DNA of 64,000 nt, from assembly GCA_022616275.1 (NCBI GenBank), contig JAKEFB010000042.1, forward strand, positions 158,077-222,076, written 5' to 3'. The DNA is from Chloroflexota bacterium (GTDB taxonomy: Bacteria > Chloroflexota > Anaerolineae > Promineifilales > Promineifilaceae). This document shows, piece by piece, positions 18,160 through 26,852 of the stretch (its first letter is position 1; each line of letters begins with the position of its first letter). The notes below the pieces were generated by a model that ran no database searches, had not been told where the DNA came from, and saw nothing but the letters and a program-made list of their open reading frames with translations. The translations under genes were made by a program, and so were the position numbers.

Positions 18160-18681
18160 ATGACAGAGCGCGTGCATAGCATCACCGTCACCGTCAATGG
18201 CAAACCGTACCAACTACAGGTTGAGCCGCGCCTGTTGCTGTCTGATTTCCTGCGCCACGAACTGGGCCTGACCGGCACTCACGTCGGCTGTGAACACGGC
18301 GTCTGTGGGGCCTGCACCATTTTGTTTGACGGCCAGTCAGCTCGTTCGTGCATTATGCTGGCCGTGCAGGCCAACGGCCACACTATTACCACGGTCGAAG
18401 GGCTGGCCAGCGGCCCGGTGCGCGACGCGGCCGACGCCGGCCACCTGCATCCCCTCCAGCGCGCTTTTTGGGAGGCTCACGGCTTGCAGTGTGGCTTTTG
18501 CACCCCTGGTTTTCTCATGACGCTCATTCCTTTCCTGGAGGAAAACCCTGCACCCAGCGAAGCAGAAATTCGGGAGGCTATTTCCGGTAATTTGTGTCGC
18601 TGTACTGGCTACCAGCACATCGTGGATGCGGTAACGCTAGCAGCCGCCATGCTACAGGGTGACCGCCCGGGGGCCACATGA
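18160..18681 (+). CDS. Molybdenum hydroxylase [2Fe-2S] subunit (CoxS/CutS/XdhC type)
   Basis: The 173-aa subunit binds two [2Fe-2S] clusters. The plant-ferredoxin-type cluster uses CEHGVCGACTILFDGQSARSC; the second uses CGFCTPGFLM and CRCTGYQHIVDAV. It relays electrons from the molybdenum centre to FAD. I place the start at ATG 18160 (MTERVHSITVTVNGKPYQLQ); a GTG at 18145 would add five residues. The stop overlaps the amidase start by four bases, so the two are translationally coupled. Confidence 0.94.
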   Translation: MTERVHSITVTVNGKPYQLQVEPRLLLSDFLRHELGLTGTHVGCEHGVCGACTILFDGQSARSCIMLAVQANGHTITTVEGLASGPVRDAADAGHLHPLQRAFWEAHGLQCGFCTPGFLMTLIPFLEENPAPSEAEIREAISGNLCRCTGYQHIVDAVTLAAAMLQGDRPGAT

Positions 18682-19982
18682 ACGGGTTGCCGGTCACCTT
18701 GCCCCTCTTGCCGCTGGTGAACGGTCTGCGTTCGGGCGAAATTCCCCTGTTCAATTACCTGGACCAACTGGAAGCCCTTTTTCAGCAACGTGAACCGGAG
18801 GTACACTCTTTTTTACCGGAGGAGGGGCGGTTTGACCGGCTGCGCCGCGAGGCGCAACAGTTGCTCGACCATTACCCGCAACCCCTGACCCGGCCGCCGC
18901 TCTTTGGCATTCCCGTGGGGGTAAAGGATATCTTCCACGCAAAAGGTTTTGAAACGCGGGGTGGCAGCAGCCTGCCGCCGGAGGTGCTGCGCGGGCCGGA
19001 AGCGCGCAGCGTCACGCTGCTGAAAGAGGCCGGAGCCTTGATTTTGGGCAAGACGGTCTCGACCGAGTTTGCCTACTTTGGCCCAGGACCAACCCGTAAC
19101 CCCCATTGTCTGACTCACACGCCCGGCGGCTCCAGCAGCGGTTCAGCCGCGGCCGTAGCTGCTAATCTTTGTCCGATTGCTTTGGGGACCCAGACTATTG
19201 GCTCGATCATCCGGCCGGCCTCGTTTTGCGGTGTGGTCGGCTATAAACCGAGCTACGACCGGGTGACCCGGGCCGGCGTCATCCCGCTGGCGCCGTCGCT
19301 GGACCACGTCGGCGTTTTTACGGCCGGGGTGGCCGGGGCCGAGCTGGTGGCCAGTATTTTGTGCCCGGACTGGCACCTGGCCATCACCGGGCGACGGCCG
19401 GTCCTGGGCGTGCCGGAAGGCCCCTACCTGGAACGGGCTTCGGCCGAGGGGCTGGCCCATTTTGAGGCCACCTGCCAGCGGCTGGCCGAGGCCGGTTGTG
19501 TAATCCGGCGGTCGCCGACCATGCCTGATTTTGACGAGATCGTCGTCCGCCATAATTTGATCGTCGCGGCCGAGGCTGCCCAGGTTCACGCCGATTGGTT
19601 TGCCAACTACAGCGAGCTGTACCACCAGCGGACGGCCGATTTGATCCGGCGTGGCCGGCCTGTCGCGGTGGGTGATCTGGCCGAAGCCCTCACCGGCCGG
19701 CGGCGCTTGCGGCAGGAGCTGATCATGCTGATGGATGAGCAGGGCCTGGATTTGTGGATTACGCCAGCCGCGCCCGGCCCAGCACCAGAAGGGCTGGATA
19801 GCACCGGCGACCCGGTGATGAATCTTCCCTGGACCCACAGCGGGTTGCCGAGCGTTAACCTGCCGGCCGGGGCCAACGAGGCCGGATTGCCACTTGGCTT
19901 GCAGGTGGCCGGCCGCTGGTACGAGGACGAGACGTTGCTGGAGTGGGCGGCCGAACTGGAACCGGTGGTCCGGGCAAATTAG
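18678..19982 (+). CDS. Amidase-signature family hydrolase
   Basis: The 434-aa protein has the Ser-cisSer-Lys machinery: the lysine in FGIPVGVKDIF, the serine-rich GGSSSGSAAAVAA, and the nucleophile region GTQTIGSIIRPASFCGVVGY, where GGSI is IGSI. It hydrolyses an amide, ureide or aryl amide. Because it is coupled to a molybdenum-hydroxylase subunit and lies near an FdrA-like protein, it may cleave a ring-opened ureido or amide intermediate (ureidomalonase and allophanate hydrolase belong to this family). GatA is unlikely because gatB and gatC are not present. Confidence 0.88.
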   Translation: MNGLPVTLPLLPLVNGLRSGEIPLFNYLDQLEALFQQREPEVHSFLPEEGRFDRLRREAQQLLDHYPQPLTRPPLFGIPVGVKDIFHAKGFETRGGSSLPPEVLRGPEARSVTLLKEAGALILGKTVSTEFAYFGPGPTRNPHCLTHTPGGSSSGSAAAVAANLCPIALGTQTIGSIIRPASFCGVVGYKPSYDRVTRAGVIPLAPSLDHVGVFTAGVAGAELVASILCPDWHLAITGRRPVLGVPEGPYLERASAEGLAHFEATCQRLAEAGCVIRRSPTMPDFDEIVVRHNLIVAAEAAQVHADWFANYSELYHQRTADLIRRGRPVAVGDLAEALTGRRRLRQELIMLMDEQGLDLWITPAAPGPAPEGLDSTGDPVMNLPWTHSGLPSVNLPAGANEAGLPLGLQVAGRWYEDETLLEWAAELEPVVRAN

Positions 19983-20005
19983 CAGGCTTTTAGAGAGATT
20001 CTTGG

Positions 20006-20059
20006 GGTTCGTAGTAACCGTTTCAGCGGTCAAACGACTAAAGCCGTTACTACAAACCA
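20006..20059. repeat. GTAGTAAC imperfect palindrome
   Basis: GGTTCGTAGTAACCGTTTCA and its partner ending CCGTTACTACAAACC form an imperfect inverted repeat just before the CBS gene's ribosome site. The arms differ from the 7-8-base families. Confidence 0.65.
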
Positions 20060-20073
20060 GGGAGAATGATGAT

Positions 20074-20523
20074 ATGATGATCGTCAACCAGATTCTGCAG
20101 ACGAAGGGACACGACGTATGGGCGATTAGCCCCGATACGCCGGTAGTAGAAGCTCTCCAAGTGATGGCCCAAAAGCGGATTGGCGCTTTGCTGGTCATGG
20201 AGGAAGGGCAGGTGCAGGGCATTTTTTCCGAGCGAGATTATGCCCGCAAAGTGGTGCTGGAAGGCCGCTCGGCCACCGATACGCCGGTAGGCGAGATCAT
20301 GACGGCCAAGGTTTTTTACGTCCGGCCGGACAACACCGTGGAAGATTGTATGGCTATTATGACCGAGAAACGGATTCGCCATTTGCCCGTTTTTGCCGGC
20401 GACCACCTGGTCGGGGTCATCTCTATTGGCGACGTGGTCAAGGCGATGATTTCGGACCGGGAGTTTATGATTGAGCAACTGGTCAATTACATTGAAGGCC
20501 GGCGGTCGGCGGTGGTGATATAG
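20074..20523 (+). CDS. Two-CBS-domain protein
   Basis: The 149-aa cytosolic protein is a Bateman module of two CBS repeats: VVEALQVMAQKRIGALLVME with GIFSERDYARKVVLEGRSA, then TVEDCMAIMTEKRIRHLPVF with LVGVISIGDVVKAMI. Such modules bind adenosyl ligands and sense energy charge. The start at ATG 20074 follows an AGGGAGA site; longer readings translate the palindrome. It sits between amidase and fdrA with repeats on both sides and has no obvious dedicated partner. Confidence 0.9.
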   Translation: MMIVNQILQTKGHDVWAISPDTPVVEALQVMAQKRIGALLVMEEGQVQGIFSERDYARKVVLEGRSATDTPVGEIMTAKVFYVRPDNTVEDCMAIMTEKRIRHLPVFAGDHLVGVISIGDVVKAMISDREFMIEQLVNYIEGRRSAVVI

Positions 20524-20524
20524 G

Positions 20525-20583
20525 AGGTAATTAGGTAATTAGGTAATTGGGTAATTACCCAATTACTTAATTACTCAATTACT
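20525..20583. repeat. TAATTAGG-unit repeat with a perfect 24-bp palindrome
   Basis: Octamer units GGTAATTA/GGTAATTG run into the perfect palindrome GTAATTGGGTAA plus its complement (20543-20566), then AATTACTT-AATTACTC units in the opposite orientation. It fills the gap between the CBS gene and fdrA. Confidence 0.88.
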
Positions 20584-20596
20584 ATACCCCTGTTTT

Positions 20597-22267
20597 ATGA
20601 ACGTTATTCAATACCAGGTGCGAGTCGGGGCCTATTACGACTCCATCGTCTTGATGCAGTTGCAGCGGGCCCTGGCCGGTTTGCCTGGCGTGTTGGATGC
20701 CGGCGTGGTGATGGCTACGCCGGCTAACCGCGAGCTGCTGGCGGCCAGCGGCTTGCTGCCGGAGGCGGCGGCCAATCCCGACGACCTGCTGATCGTGGTC
20801 AAGGCCGGCGACGCGGCCGCGGCCAAGGCGGCCCTGGCCCAGGTGGACGGGCTGTTGGCCCGCCGTCGCAGTAGCGGCGAACAGGCCTTCCGGCCGCGCA
20901 GCCTGGAGGTGGCGGTCAAACTGCTACCGGAGGCGCGGTGGGTGCTGGTTTCCGTGCCCGGCCGGTACGCCGCCGGGGTAGCTGGCGACGCCCTCCGGCT
21001 CGGCCGGCACGTCTTCCTCTATAGCGACAACGTGGCCCTGGAAGACGAGATCGCGCTGAAGCAGAGCGCCCGTGGCAAAGGGCTGTTGGTGATGGGGCCG
21101 GACTGCGGTACGGCGATCATTAACGGCGTGGGGCTGGGCTTTGCCAACCGGGTGCGGCGCGGTCCGGTAGGGCTGGTCGGCGCGTCTGGGACCGGCCTGC
21201 AGGGGGTAACCAGCGCCATTCACAATCAGGGCGGCGGTATCTCCCAGGCTATTGGGACCGGCGGCCGGGACTTGAAGGCCAGGGTCGGGGCCATCACTGC
21301 CCACCAGGCGTTGGAGCTGCTGGCCCGTGACTCCAATACGCGGGTGATTGTCCTGGTTTCCAAGCCGCCAGCGGCGGAGGTGGCGGCCGGCCTGCTGGCC
21401 GCTGCCCGGGCCACGGGCAAACCGGTCGTCGTGGAATTTATCGGCTATCCGCCGCCCGGGCGGCAAGTGGGCAACCTCCACTTTGCTACCAACCTGGCCG
21501 AAGCGGCCGGGCTGGCCGTGGAACTGGCCCAGGGCGAACATGCCCCGACGACCGGGACGCCGCCACTGGCCGGTTGCCTGCGGGGCCTCTTCTCCGGCGG
21601 AACGCTGGCTTACGAAGCAGTCCTGGCTTTGCAGGCCGTCCTGGCGCCGCTGTTCAGCAACACGCCGTTGCACGAATCTCAGCGCCTGCCCGACCCTCTG
21701 TATAGCCAGGGCCATACCATCCTGGACCTGGGCGAGGACATCTTTACCCAAGGCCGGCTGCACCCGATGATGGACAACGAATTGCGCCTGCGCCGGTTGC
21801 GCCAGGAAGCAGCCGACCCGGAGGTGGCCGTCATTCTTCTGGACGTGGTCCTGGGCGAAGGGGCGCACCCGGACCCGGCGGCCGAGCTGGCCCCGGCCAT
21901 TGCCGGCGTCAAGGCGGCCCGCCCCCTGGAGGTAGTCGCCGTCGTCGTTGGCACAGACCAGGACCCACAAGAGCTGGCCGGCCAGGTGGAACGCCTGGAA
22001 GCGGCCGGCGCAGTCGTCTTCCGAGACGTAACCCAGGCCGCGCAGCATGTGGCCCAGCGCCTGGGCCAGAAAATAGAGCAGGCTGCCCCGGCCGTGGACC
22101 TGGAACCGTTCCAGGCGCCGTTGGCAGCCGTAAACGTCGGCCTGGAATCGTTTCACGACAGCCTGGTGGCCCAGGGGGCAAAGGCGGTCCAGGTAGAGTG
22201 GCGGCCGCCGGCCGGGGGAAATGAGAAGTTAATGGCGTTATTGGCGAAGATGAAATCTAATGGGTAA
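20597..22267 (+). CDS. fdrA: FdrA-like protein (AllF-type carbamoyltransferase component)
   Basis: The 556-aa protein matches FdrA, a relative of the succinyl-CoA synthetase alpha chain. Motifs include MGPDCGTAIINGVGLGFAN (about 166-184), VGASGTGLQGVTSAI (194-208) and AIGTGGRDL (218-226); the C-terminal half has a second CoA-ligase-like unit (VILLDVVLGEGAHPDPA). In E. coli, FdrA (AllF), YlbE (AllG, DUF1116) and YlbF (AllH, DUF2877) together form oxamate carbamoyltransferase. A DUF1116 protein is two genes downstream here. The actual carbamoyl acceptor is unknown, and neither an AllH homologue nor a carbamate kinase is in the window. Confidence 0.9.
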   Translation: MNVIQYQVRVGAYYDSIVLMQLQRALAGLPGVLDAGVVMATPANRELLAASGLLPEAAANPDDLLIVVKAGDAAAAKAALAQVDGLLARRRSSGEQAFRPRSLEVAVKLLPEARWVLVSVPGRYAAGVAGDALRLGRHVFLYSDNVALEDEIALKQSARGKGLLVMGPDCGTAIINGVGLGFANRVRRGPVGLVGASGTGLQGVTSAIHNQGGGISQAIGTGGRDLKARVGAITAHQALELLARDSNTRVIVLVSKPPAAEVAAGLLAAARATGKPVVVEFIGYPPPGRQVGNLHFATNLAEAAGLAVELAQGEHAPTTGTPPLAGCLRGLFSGGTLAYEAVLALQAVLAPLFSNTPLHESQRLPDPLYSQGHTILDLGEDIFTQGRLHPMMDNELRLRRLRQEAADPEVAVILLDVVLGEGAHPDPAAELAPAIAGVKAARPLEVVAVVVGTDQDPQELAGQVERLEAAGAVVFRDVTQAAQHVAQRLGQKIEQAAPAVDLEPFQAPLAAVNVGLESFHDSLVAQGAKAVQVEWRPPAGGNEKLMALLAKMKSNG

Positions 22268-22279
22268 TTCGCCTGTTAT

Positions 22280-22327
22280 CTGGTTATTGGTTATTGGCTA
22301 TTGAGCTAATGGCTAATAACTTAATAG
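22280..22327. repeat. GGTTATTG-unit inverted repeat
   Basis: GGTTATTG-GTTATTGGCTATT is followed after GAGCT by AATGGCTAATAAC, which matches the left arm at 11 of 13 paired positions. It fills the gap between fdrA and the kinase. The same family occurs at 7060-7100. Confidence 0.7.
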
Positions 22328-22365
22328 CAGGCTATTTCTGAGCAGTTTATCGAGAGACATTTCGT

Positions 22366-25300
22366 ATGCCTGATACTCCTCCTCCTACCTGGATTGGTCG
22401 TACCCTTGGCGGGCGGTACAGAATTGAGACCCTGCTCGGCCATGGGGGTATGTCTACCGTTTACAAGGCCAGCGACCCCAATTTGCAGCGGACGGTGGCC
22501 ATCAAGATGATCCACCCCCACCTGTCCGACAACCCCCAATTTGTCAGGCGTTTCGAGCAGGAGGCGGCGGCCGTGGCCCGGCTGCGCCACCCCAACATTG
22601 TCCAGGTCTACGACTTTAGCCAGCAACAGGGGGTCCACTACATCGTTATGGAGTTTGTCCCCGGGGAGACGCTGGAGCAGCGACTGGAATCGTTGCGTAA
22701 GGCTAATCTACGTTTGCCGCTGGAAGAGACGTTGCGCACGATGCTGGCCCTATGCGACGCCGTGGCTTACGCCCACGAACAGAACATGATCCACCGCGAT
22801 CTGAAGCCGTCCAACGTGATCATCAACCTGGTGGGCCAGGTCATTCTGACAGATTTTGGCGTGGCCAAGCTCGTCGGCGGCCGCTCTCTCACCGAAACGG
22901 GAGCGACCATCGGTACGGCCTCTTACATGTCGCCGGAACAGGTGACCGGCGAACCGGTAGACCATCGGGCCGACATTTACGCCTTGGGGGTGATGCTCTA
23001 CGAAATGGCGGCCGGCAAGCCGCCCTTTGAAGGCTCGTCACCCCTGACGGTGATGATGGCCCACGTCAACGAACCGGTGCCGGACATCCGCTTGACCAAC
23101 AGCAACATACCCGATTCCCTGGTGGCCGTCCTGGGCAAGGCCCTGGCTAAGAAACCGGTTCACCGCTTCCAATCGGCCCTGGAAATGGCCACGGCTTTGC
23201 AGGTTATTGGCCAGCAAATGATCGGGACTGCTTCCCGGCACGCGCTGCGCAGCACCGGAGGCTCTGCCAGGGTAACAAGCGACGTGGACACCCTCCCGGT
23301 GGGTGGGCAACCTGTCTCTGGGACGCAGCTAGTTACCCCGCGGCCGCCAGAGCGGGCTACAGCACCTGCACTGGCCGAATCCGCCGCGCCCAGGGCTAAA
23401 CGTAGAAGCCGGGCCCCTCTATACGCGGCCGTGGCCGCTATAGGAGTTCTTTTGCTGTTGCTCCTGGTGGCCGGCGCTTTTCTCCTGGTACCCCGCTTCT
23501 TCCGCACCTTGCCGGCTTCGGCCGGGATGGTCCGGGTTCCGGCCGGCGCGTATACCGTGGGCCTGGAAGGCGACGGCAGCAACTACGCCGCAGTCCGGCA
23601 AGTAGAGCTGGACGAATTTTGGATTGACCGGTACGAGGTCAGCAACGGCCAGTACGCCGAGTACGTGGCCGAGACAGACGGGCCGCGGCCATCCACCTGG
23701 GACGGCGGCAGCGCGCCGGCCGGCCAGGCGGACTACCCGGTCCAGGGTGCCAGTTGGGCGATGGCCAGCGCCTACTGCGAGTGGGCCAACAAACGGCTGC
23801 CTACAGAGGCGGAGTGGGAGGTGGCGGCTCGTGGCGCGGCGGGGCTGCTCTTCCCCTGGGGCAACGAGGCCGGCCTGGTCCGGCTTCCCCAGGGCAGCAG
23901 CTATCCGGTCGGCACGGTCCCGGCCAACCGCAGCCAGTTCGGCCTGTTTGACGCGGCCGGCAACGTCTGGGAGTGGGTAGATGAGCCTTATGAGGCGGTC
24001 CCCAATGGGCAGTTTGTTCTACGGGGCGGGGCGCACGACTTTTTGAAGGATATGGCCTACCGGCTGGTGGGCGACCCTACCGTGCCGACGATGTTTGCCA
24101 CGGCCGGCTTCCGCTGCGCGGCCGATGAGGTGGAGGTGGTCCCCGACGAAACGCTGCTGGTCTCCGATAATTTTGCCAACCCGCAGAGCGGCTGGCCGGA
24201 GATGAGAGAGGGCAGCACGCTCTTTGGCTACCACCCACCAAGCTACTACCACGTCCAATCCGGGGAGGCCAACCACGTGACGACCGTCTTTTACGGCGAG
24301 ACGTTCAAGGATATCAGTGTAGAAACTGCCGTGCTGGTGGACAGCACCGACAGCCAGGACGGCAACTTCCGCTATGGCCTGGCCTACGGCCAGCCAGAGG
24401 GGGCCTTGTACGTCTTTACCGTCTCGCCCCGCGCCGGGGCCTGGCAGGTGTTGCGGAGCACGCCAGACGGGCTGGAAGAGCTGCTCCAGGGGCCGGCCGA
24501 GGGCTTGCAAGGGTTGTCGGGCATTACCGATACATTGCGGGTGGACGCCGCCAACGGCGCTTTGACGTTTGCGATTAACCACCAGGTCGTGGTCCAGGTT
24601 ACGCCGGATAGTGGCCTACCGGCCGGCGACGTAGGCTTCTACGTGGAGACGTTTGACGAGACGCGAGCCCACGTCCACTACGATTCTCTGGCCATCCAGC
24701 AGTTGGTTTCCGGGGCGGCCGTGAACGCGCTGCTGTCGGACGATTTTGCCAACCCGGCCAGCGGCTGGCCGGAGGTCTCCGAGGGCAGCACCCTGTCCGG
24801 TTACCACCCGCCGGATTATTATCACGTCCAGTCAGAGGAACCGAATCACCGCAGCACGGCTTTTTACGATCAGGAGTTCGGGGACTTTACGATGGAAAGC
24901 CTGGTCTTTGTTGATAGCACAGATACCCAGGACGGCGATTTTTACTACGGCCTGGCCGTACGCCGCAACGGCGAGAGCTATTATGCCTTCCTGGTGTCGC
25001 CCCGGGCCGGGGCCTGGCAGGTGTTGAAAAGCAGCGCCACGGGCCAGCAGCTTCTGGCCGAGGGTGCGGCGACGTTGAACGGCCTGGCTGGCCGGGACCT
25101 GCTGCGGGTGGATGCCCAGGGGCCGGAATTGGTTTTCCACATTAACGGCCAGGCAGTGGCCCACGTGAGCGATAGCGAATACACCAGCGGGCAGGTTGGG
25201 TTCGTGGTAGAGACGGTGGACGAGACCAGGGCACACATTCACTACGAGTCGTTGCTGGTGACCGAGGTGGCGATGGACCTGGAGGCAGCGCCGACGGCCG

Positions 25301-26850
25301 TCTCGACCGGACCAACGCCAGGCAGCGAAACACCGCCCACGCCCGAGCCGACGGCGGAGCCGACTACGGCGTCGGTGGAGACGCCCACACCGGAAACGCC
25401 GGCGTCACCGTCCCAGGGGATGGTCCGGGTGGCGGCCGGGGCGTATACGGTTGGCGCGGCCGGATCGCCAGTCACGTTGAGTGAGTTTTGGATTGACGCC
25501 TACGAGGTGAGCAACGTCCAATACGCCCGTTTTCTGGCTGAGAATGGCGGCGACGCACCGGCTACGTGGGCCGGGGGCAACATCCCGGCCGGGTTGGAAG
25601 ATCACCCGGTGGAAGGGCTGACCTGGAACCAGGCGGCCGCTTATTGCGGCTGGGCCGGAAAACGCCTGCCGACTGAGACAGAGTGGGAAGCGGCAGCGCG
25701 TGGGCCGCAGGGCTGGCTCTATCCCTGGGGCAACGAGCGCAGCGCCGTGCCTTTGCCGACCAGCGGCACTTACACCGTCGGCGCCATTCCGGCCAACCGC
25801 AGCTTTTTTGGCGCTTTCGACATGGCCGGCAACGTCTGGGAGTGGGTGGATCAGCCTTACCTGGTGGTCCCGGAAGGGCAACAGGTGCTACGGGGCGGGG
25901 CCAACAATTTCCAGAATGACATGACTTTCCGGGCCGTGGGCGACCCGAACAGCAATATTATGTTTACTAATGCCGGGATTCGCTGCGCGGCCAGCCAGGT
26001 GGCGGTGGAGCTGGAAGGGGCGGTGTTGTTAACGGACAATTTTGCCGACCTGAACAGCGGTTGGTGGCAGGCGGCCGCGCCGGTTGGCCCCTATTTTTAC
26101 GGCTACCATCCGACTGATTTTTACCACGTCCAGGTGAGCGCGCCGGGTGATTGCCTTTCGGTTTACCACGATGTGACGCTGGACAATTTTATGGCCGAGG
26201 TGGACGTGTTTATCGCAGCGACGAATACGGAAAACGGCAATTTCCGCTATGGGCTGATGGTGCGGGAGACGGACAGCGACTTCTACGCCTTTGTCATTGC
26301 GCCGCGCAGCCAGAGCTGGCAGGTGTTGAAGAGCGCGCCAGAGGGGTTGCTGCTGATGGACGAAGGGCAGCAAACGACGATCCGGGGGGCCGGACAGGAA
26401 GTGAAGGACCGGCTGTTCGTCATTGCCAATGGGCCGGAGCTGACCTTCTTCGTCAACGGCGCGCTGGTCAGCCGGGTGTATGACGCTGATTACAGCAGTG
26501 GCCACGTTGGCTTTATGGTCGAGACGCTGGACGAAACGTACGCCCACGTTCACTATGACACCATTACCGTCTGGAGCCTGCCGCCGGGCGCGGCGGCGCC
26601 AGCGGGCGCGCCGCCGGCCAACCCGCAGTACCCGGTCAATGCGCCTATTTGCCGGGGGACGGTCTCGGCCGATAATTTGCTGTTGAGCTTTATCAGCTAC
26701 CAGATCAAGCCGGGCGATACGCTGATCGAGATAGCTCAAGAGTTTGGGGTGACGGTCGAGGATATCCTGGGCGCGAACGGCCGGACGATCGAGACGCCCA
26801 GTTTTATTCGCGCCGGCCAGACGATTGTCATTCCCCAACCGGAGGGATAG
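22366..26850 (+). CDS. Giant membrane Ser/Thr kinase with two SUMF domains, three beta-sandwich units and LysM
   Basis: The 1494-aa protein starts with a Hanks-type kinase (10-275): GHGGMSTVYKA, VAIKMI, HRDLKPSN near 142, DFGVAKL near 163 and SPEQ. A membrane segment lies near 348-371. Outside it come a SUMF/FGE-like domain (about 387-585, GMVRVPAGAYTVG to GFRCA), two LamG-like units (SDNFANPQSGWPE ... DETRAHVHY), a Thr/Pro linker, a second SUMF domain (from about 1018), a third LamG-like unit and a terminal LysM (from about 1444). It is likely a cell-wall-sensing receptor kinase. It separates fdrA from its expected partner and is only two bases from it. Confidence 0.88.
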   Translation: MPDTPPPTWIGRTLGGRYRIETLLGHGGMSTVYKASDPNLQRTVAIKMIHPHLSDNPQFVRRFEQEAAAVARLRHPNIVQVYDFSQQQGVHYIVMEFVPGETLEQRLESLRKANLRLPLEETLRTMLALCDAVAYAHEQNMIHRDLKPSNVIINLVGQVILTDFGVAKLVGGRSLTETGATIGTASYMSPEQVTGEPVDHRADIYALGVMLYEMAAGKPPFEGSSPLTVMMAHVNEPVPDIRLTNSNIPDSLVAVLGKALAKKPVHRFQSALEMATALQVIGQQMIGTASRHALRSTGGSARVTSDVDTLPVGGQPVSGTQLVTPRPPERATAPALAESAAPRAKRRSRAPLYAAVAAIGVLLLLLLVAGAFLLVPRFFRTLPASAGMVRVPAGAYTVGLEGDGSNYAAVRQVELDEFWIDRYEVSNGQYAEYVAETDGPRPSTWDGGSAPAGQADYPVQGASWAMASAYCEWANKRLPTEAEWEVAARGAAGLLFPWGNEAGLVRLPQGSSYPVGTVPANRSQFGLFDAAGNVWEWVDEPYEAVPNGQFVLRGGAHDFLKDMAYRLVGDPTVPTMFATAGFRCAADEVEVVPDETLLVSDNFANPQSGWPEMREGSTLFGYHPPSYYHVQSGEANHVTTVFYGETFKDISVETAVLVDSTDSQDGNFRYGLAYGQPEGALYVFTVSPRAGAWQVLRSTPDGLEELLQGPAEGLQGLSGITDTLRVDAANGALTFAINHQVVVQVTPDSGLPAGDVGFYVETFDETRAHVHYDSLAIQQLVSGAAVNALLSDDFANPASGWPEVSEGSTLSGYHPPDYYHVQSEEPNHRSTAFYDQEFGDFTMESLVFVDSTDTQDGDFYYGLAVRRNGESYYAFLVSPRAGAWQVLKSSATGQQLLAEGAATLNGLAGRDLLRVDAQGPELVFHINGQAVAHVSDSEYTSGQVGFVVETVDETRAHIHYESLLVTEVAMDLEAAPTAVSTGPTPGSETPPTPEPTAEPTTASVETPTPETPASPSQGMVRVAAGAYTVGAAGSPVTLSEFWIDAYEVSNVQYARFLAENGGDAPATWAGGNIPAGLEDHPVEGLTWNQAAAYCGWAGKRLPTETEWEAAARGPQGWLYPWGNERSAVPLPTSGTYTVGAIPANRSFFGAFDMAGNVWEWVDQPYLVVPEGQQVLRGGANNFQNDMTFRAVGDPNSNIMFTNAGIRCAASQVAVELEGAVLLTDNFADLNSGWWQAAAPVGPYFYGYHPTDFYHVQVSAPGDCLSVYHDVTLDNFMAEVDVFIAATNTENGNFRYGLMVRETDSDFYAFVIAPRSQSWQVLKSAPEGLLLMDEGQQTTIRGAGQEVKDRLFVIANGPELTFFVNGALVSRVYDADYSSGHVGFMVETLDETYAHVHYDTITVWSLPPGAAAPAGAPPANPQYPVNAPICRGTVSADNLLLSFISYQIKPGDTLIEIAQEFGVTVEDILGANGRTIETPSFIRAGQTIVIPQPEG

Positions 26851-26852
26851 AG

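Noticed and set aside
18678-19982. GatA subunit of the Asp/Glu-tRNA amidotransferase
   Set aside because: gatB and gatC are not adjacent and the gene is coupled to a molybdenum-hydroxylase subunit; a catabolic amidase fits better.
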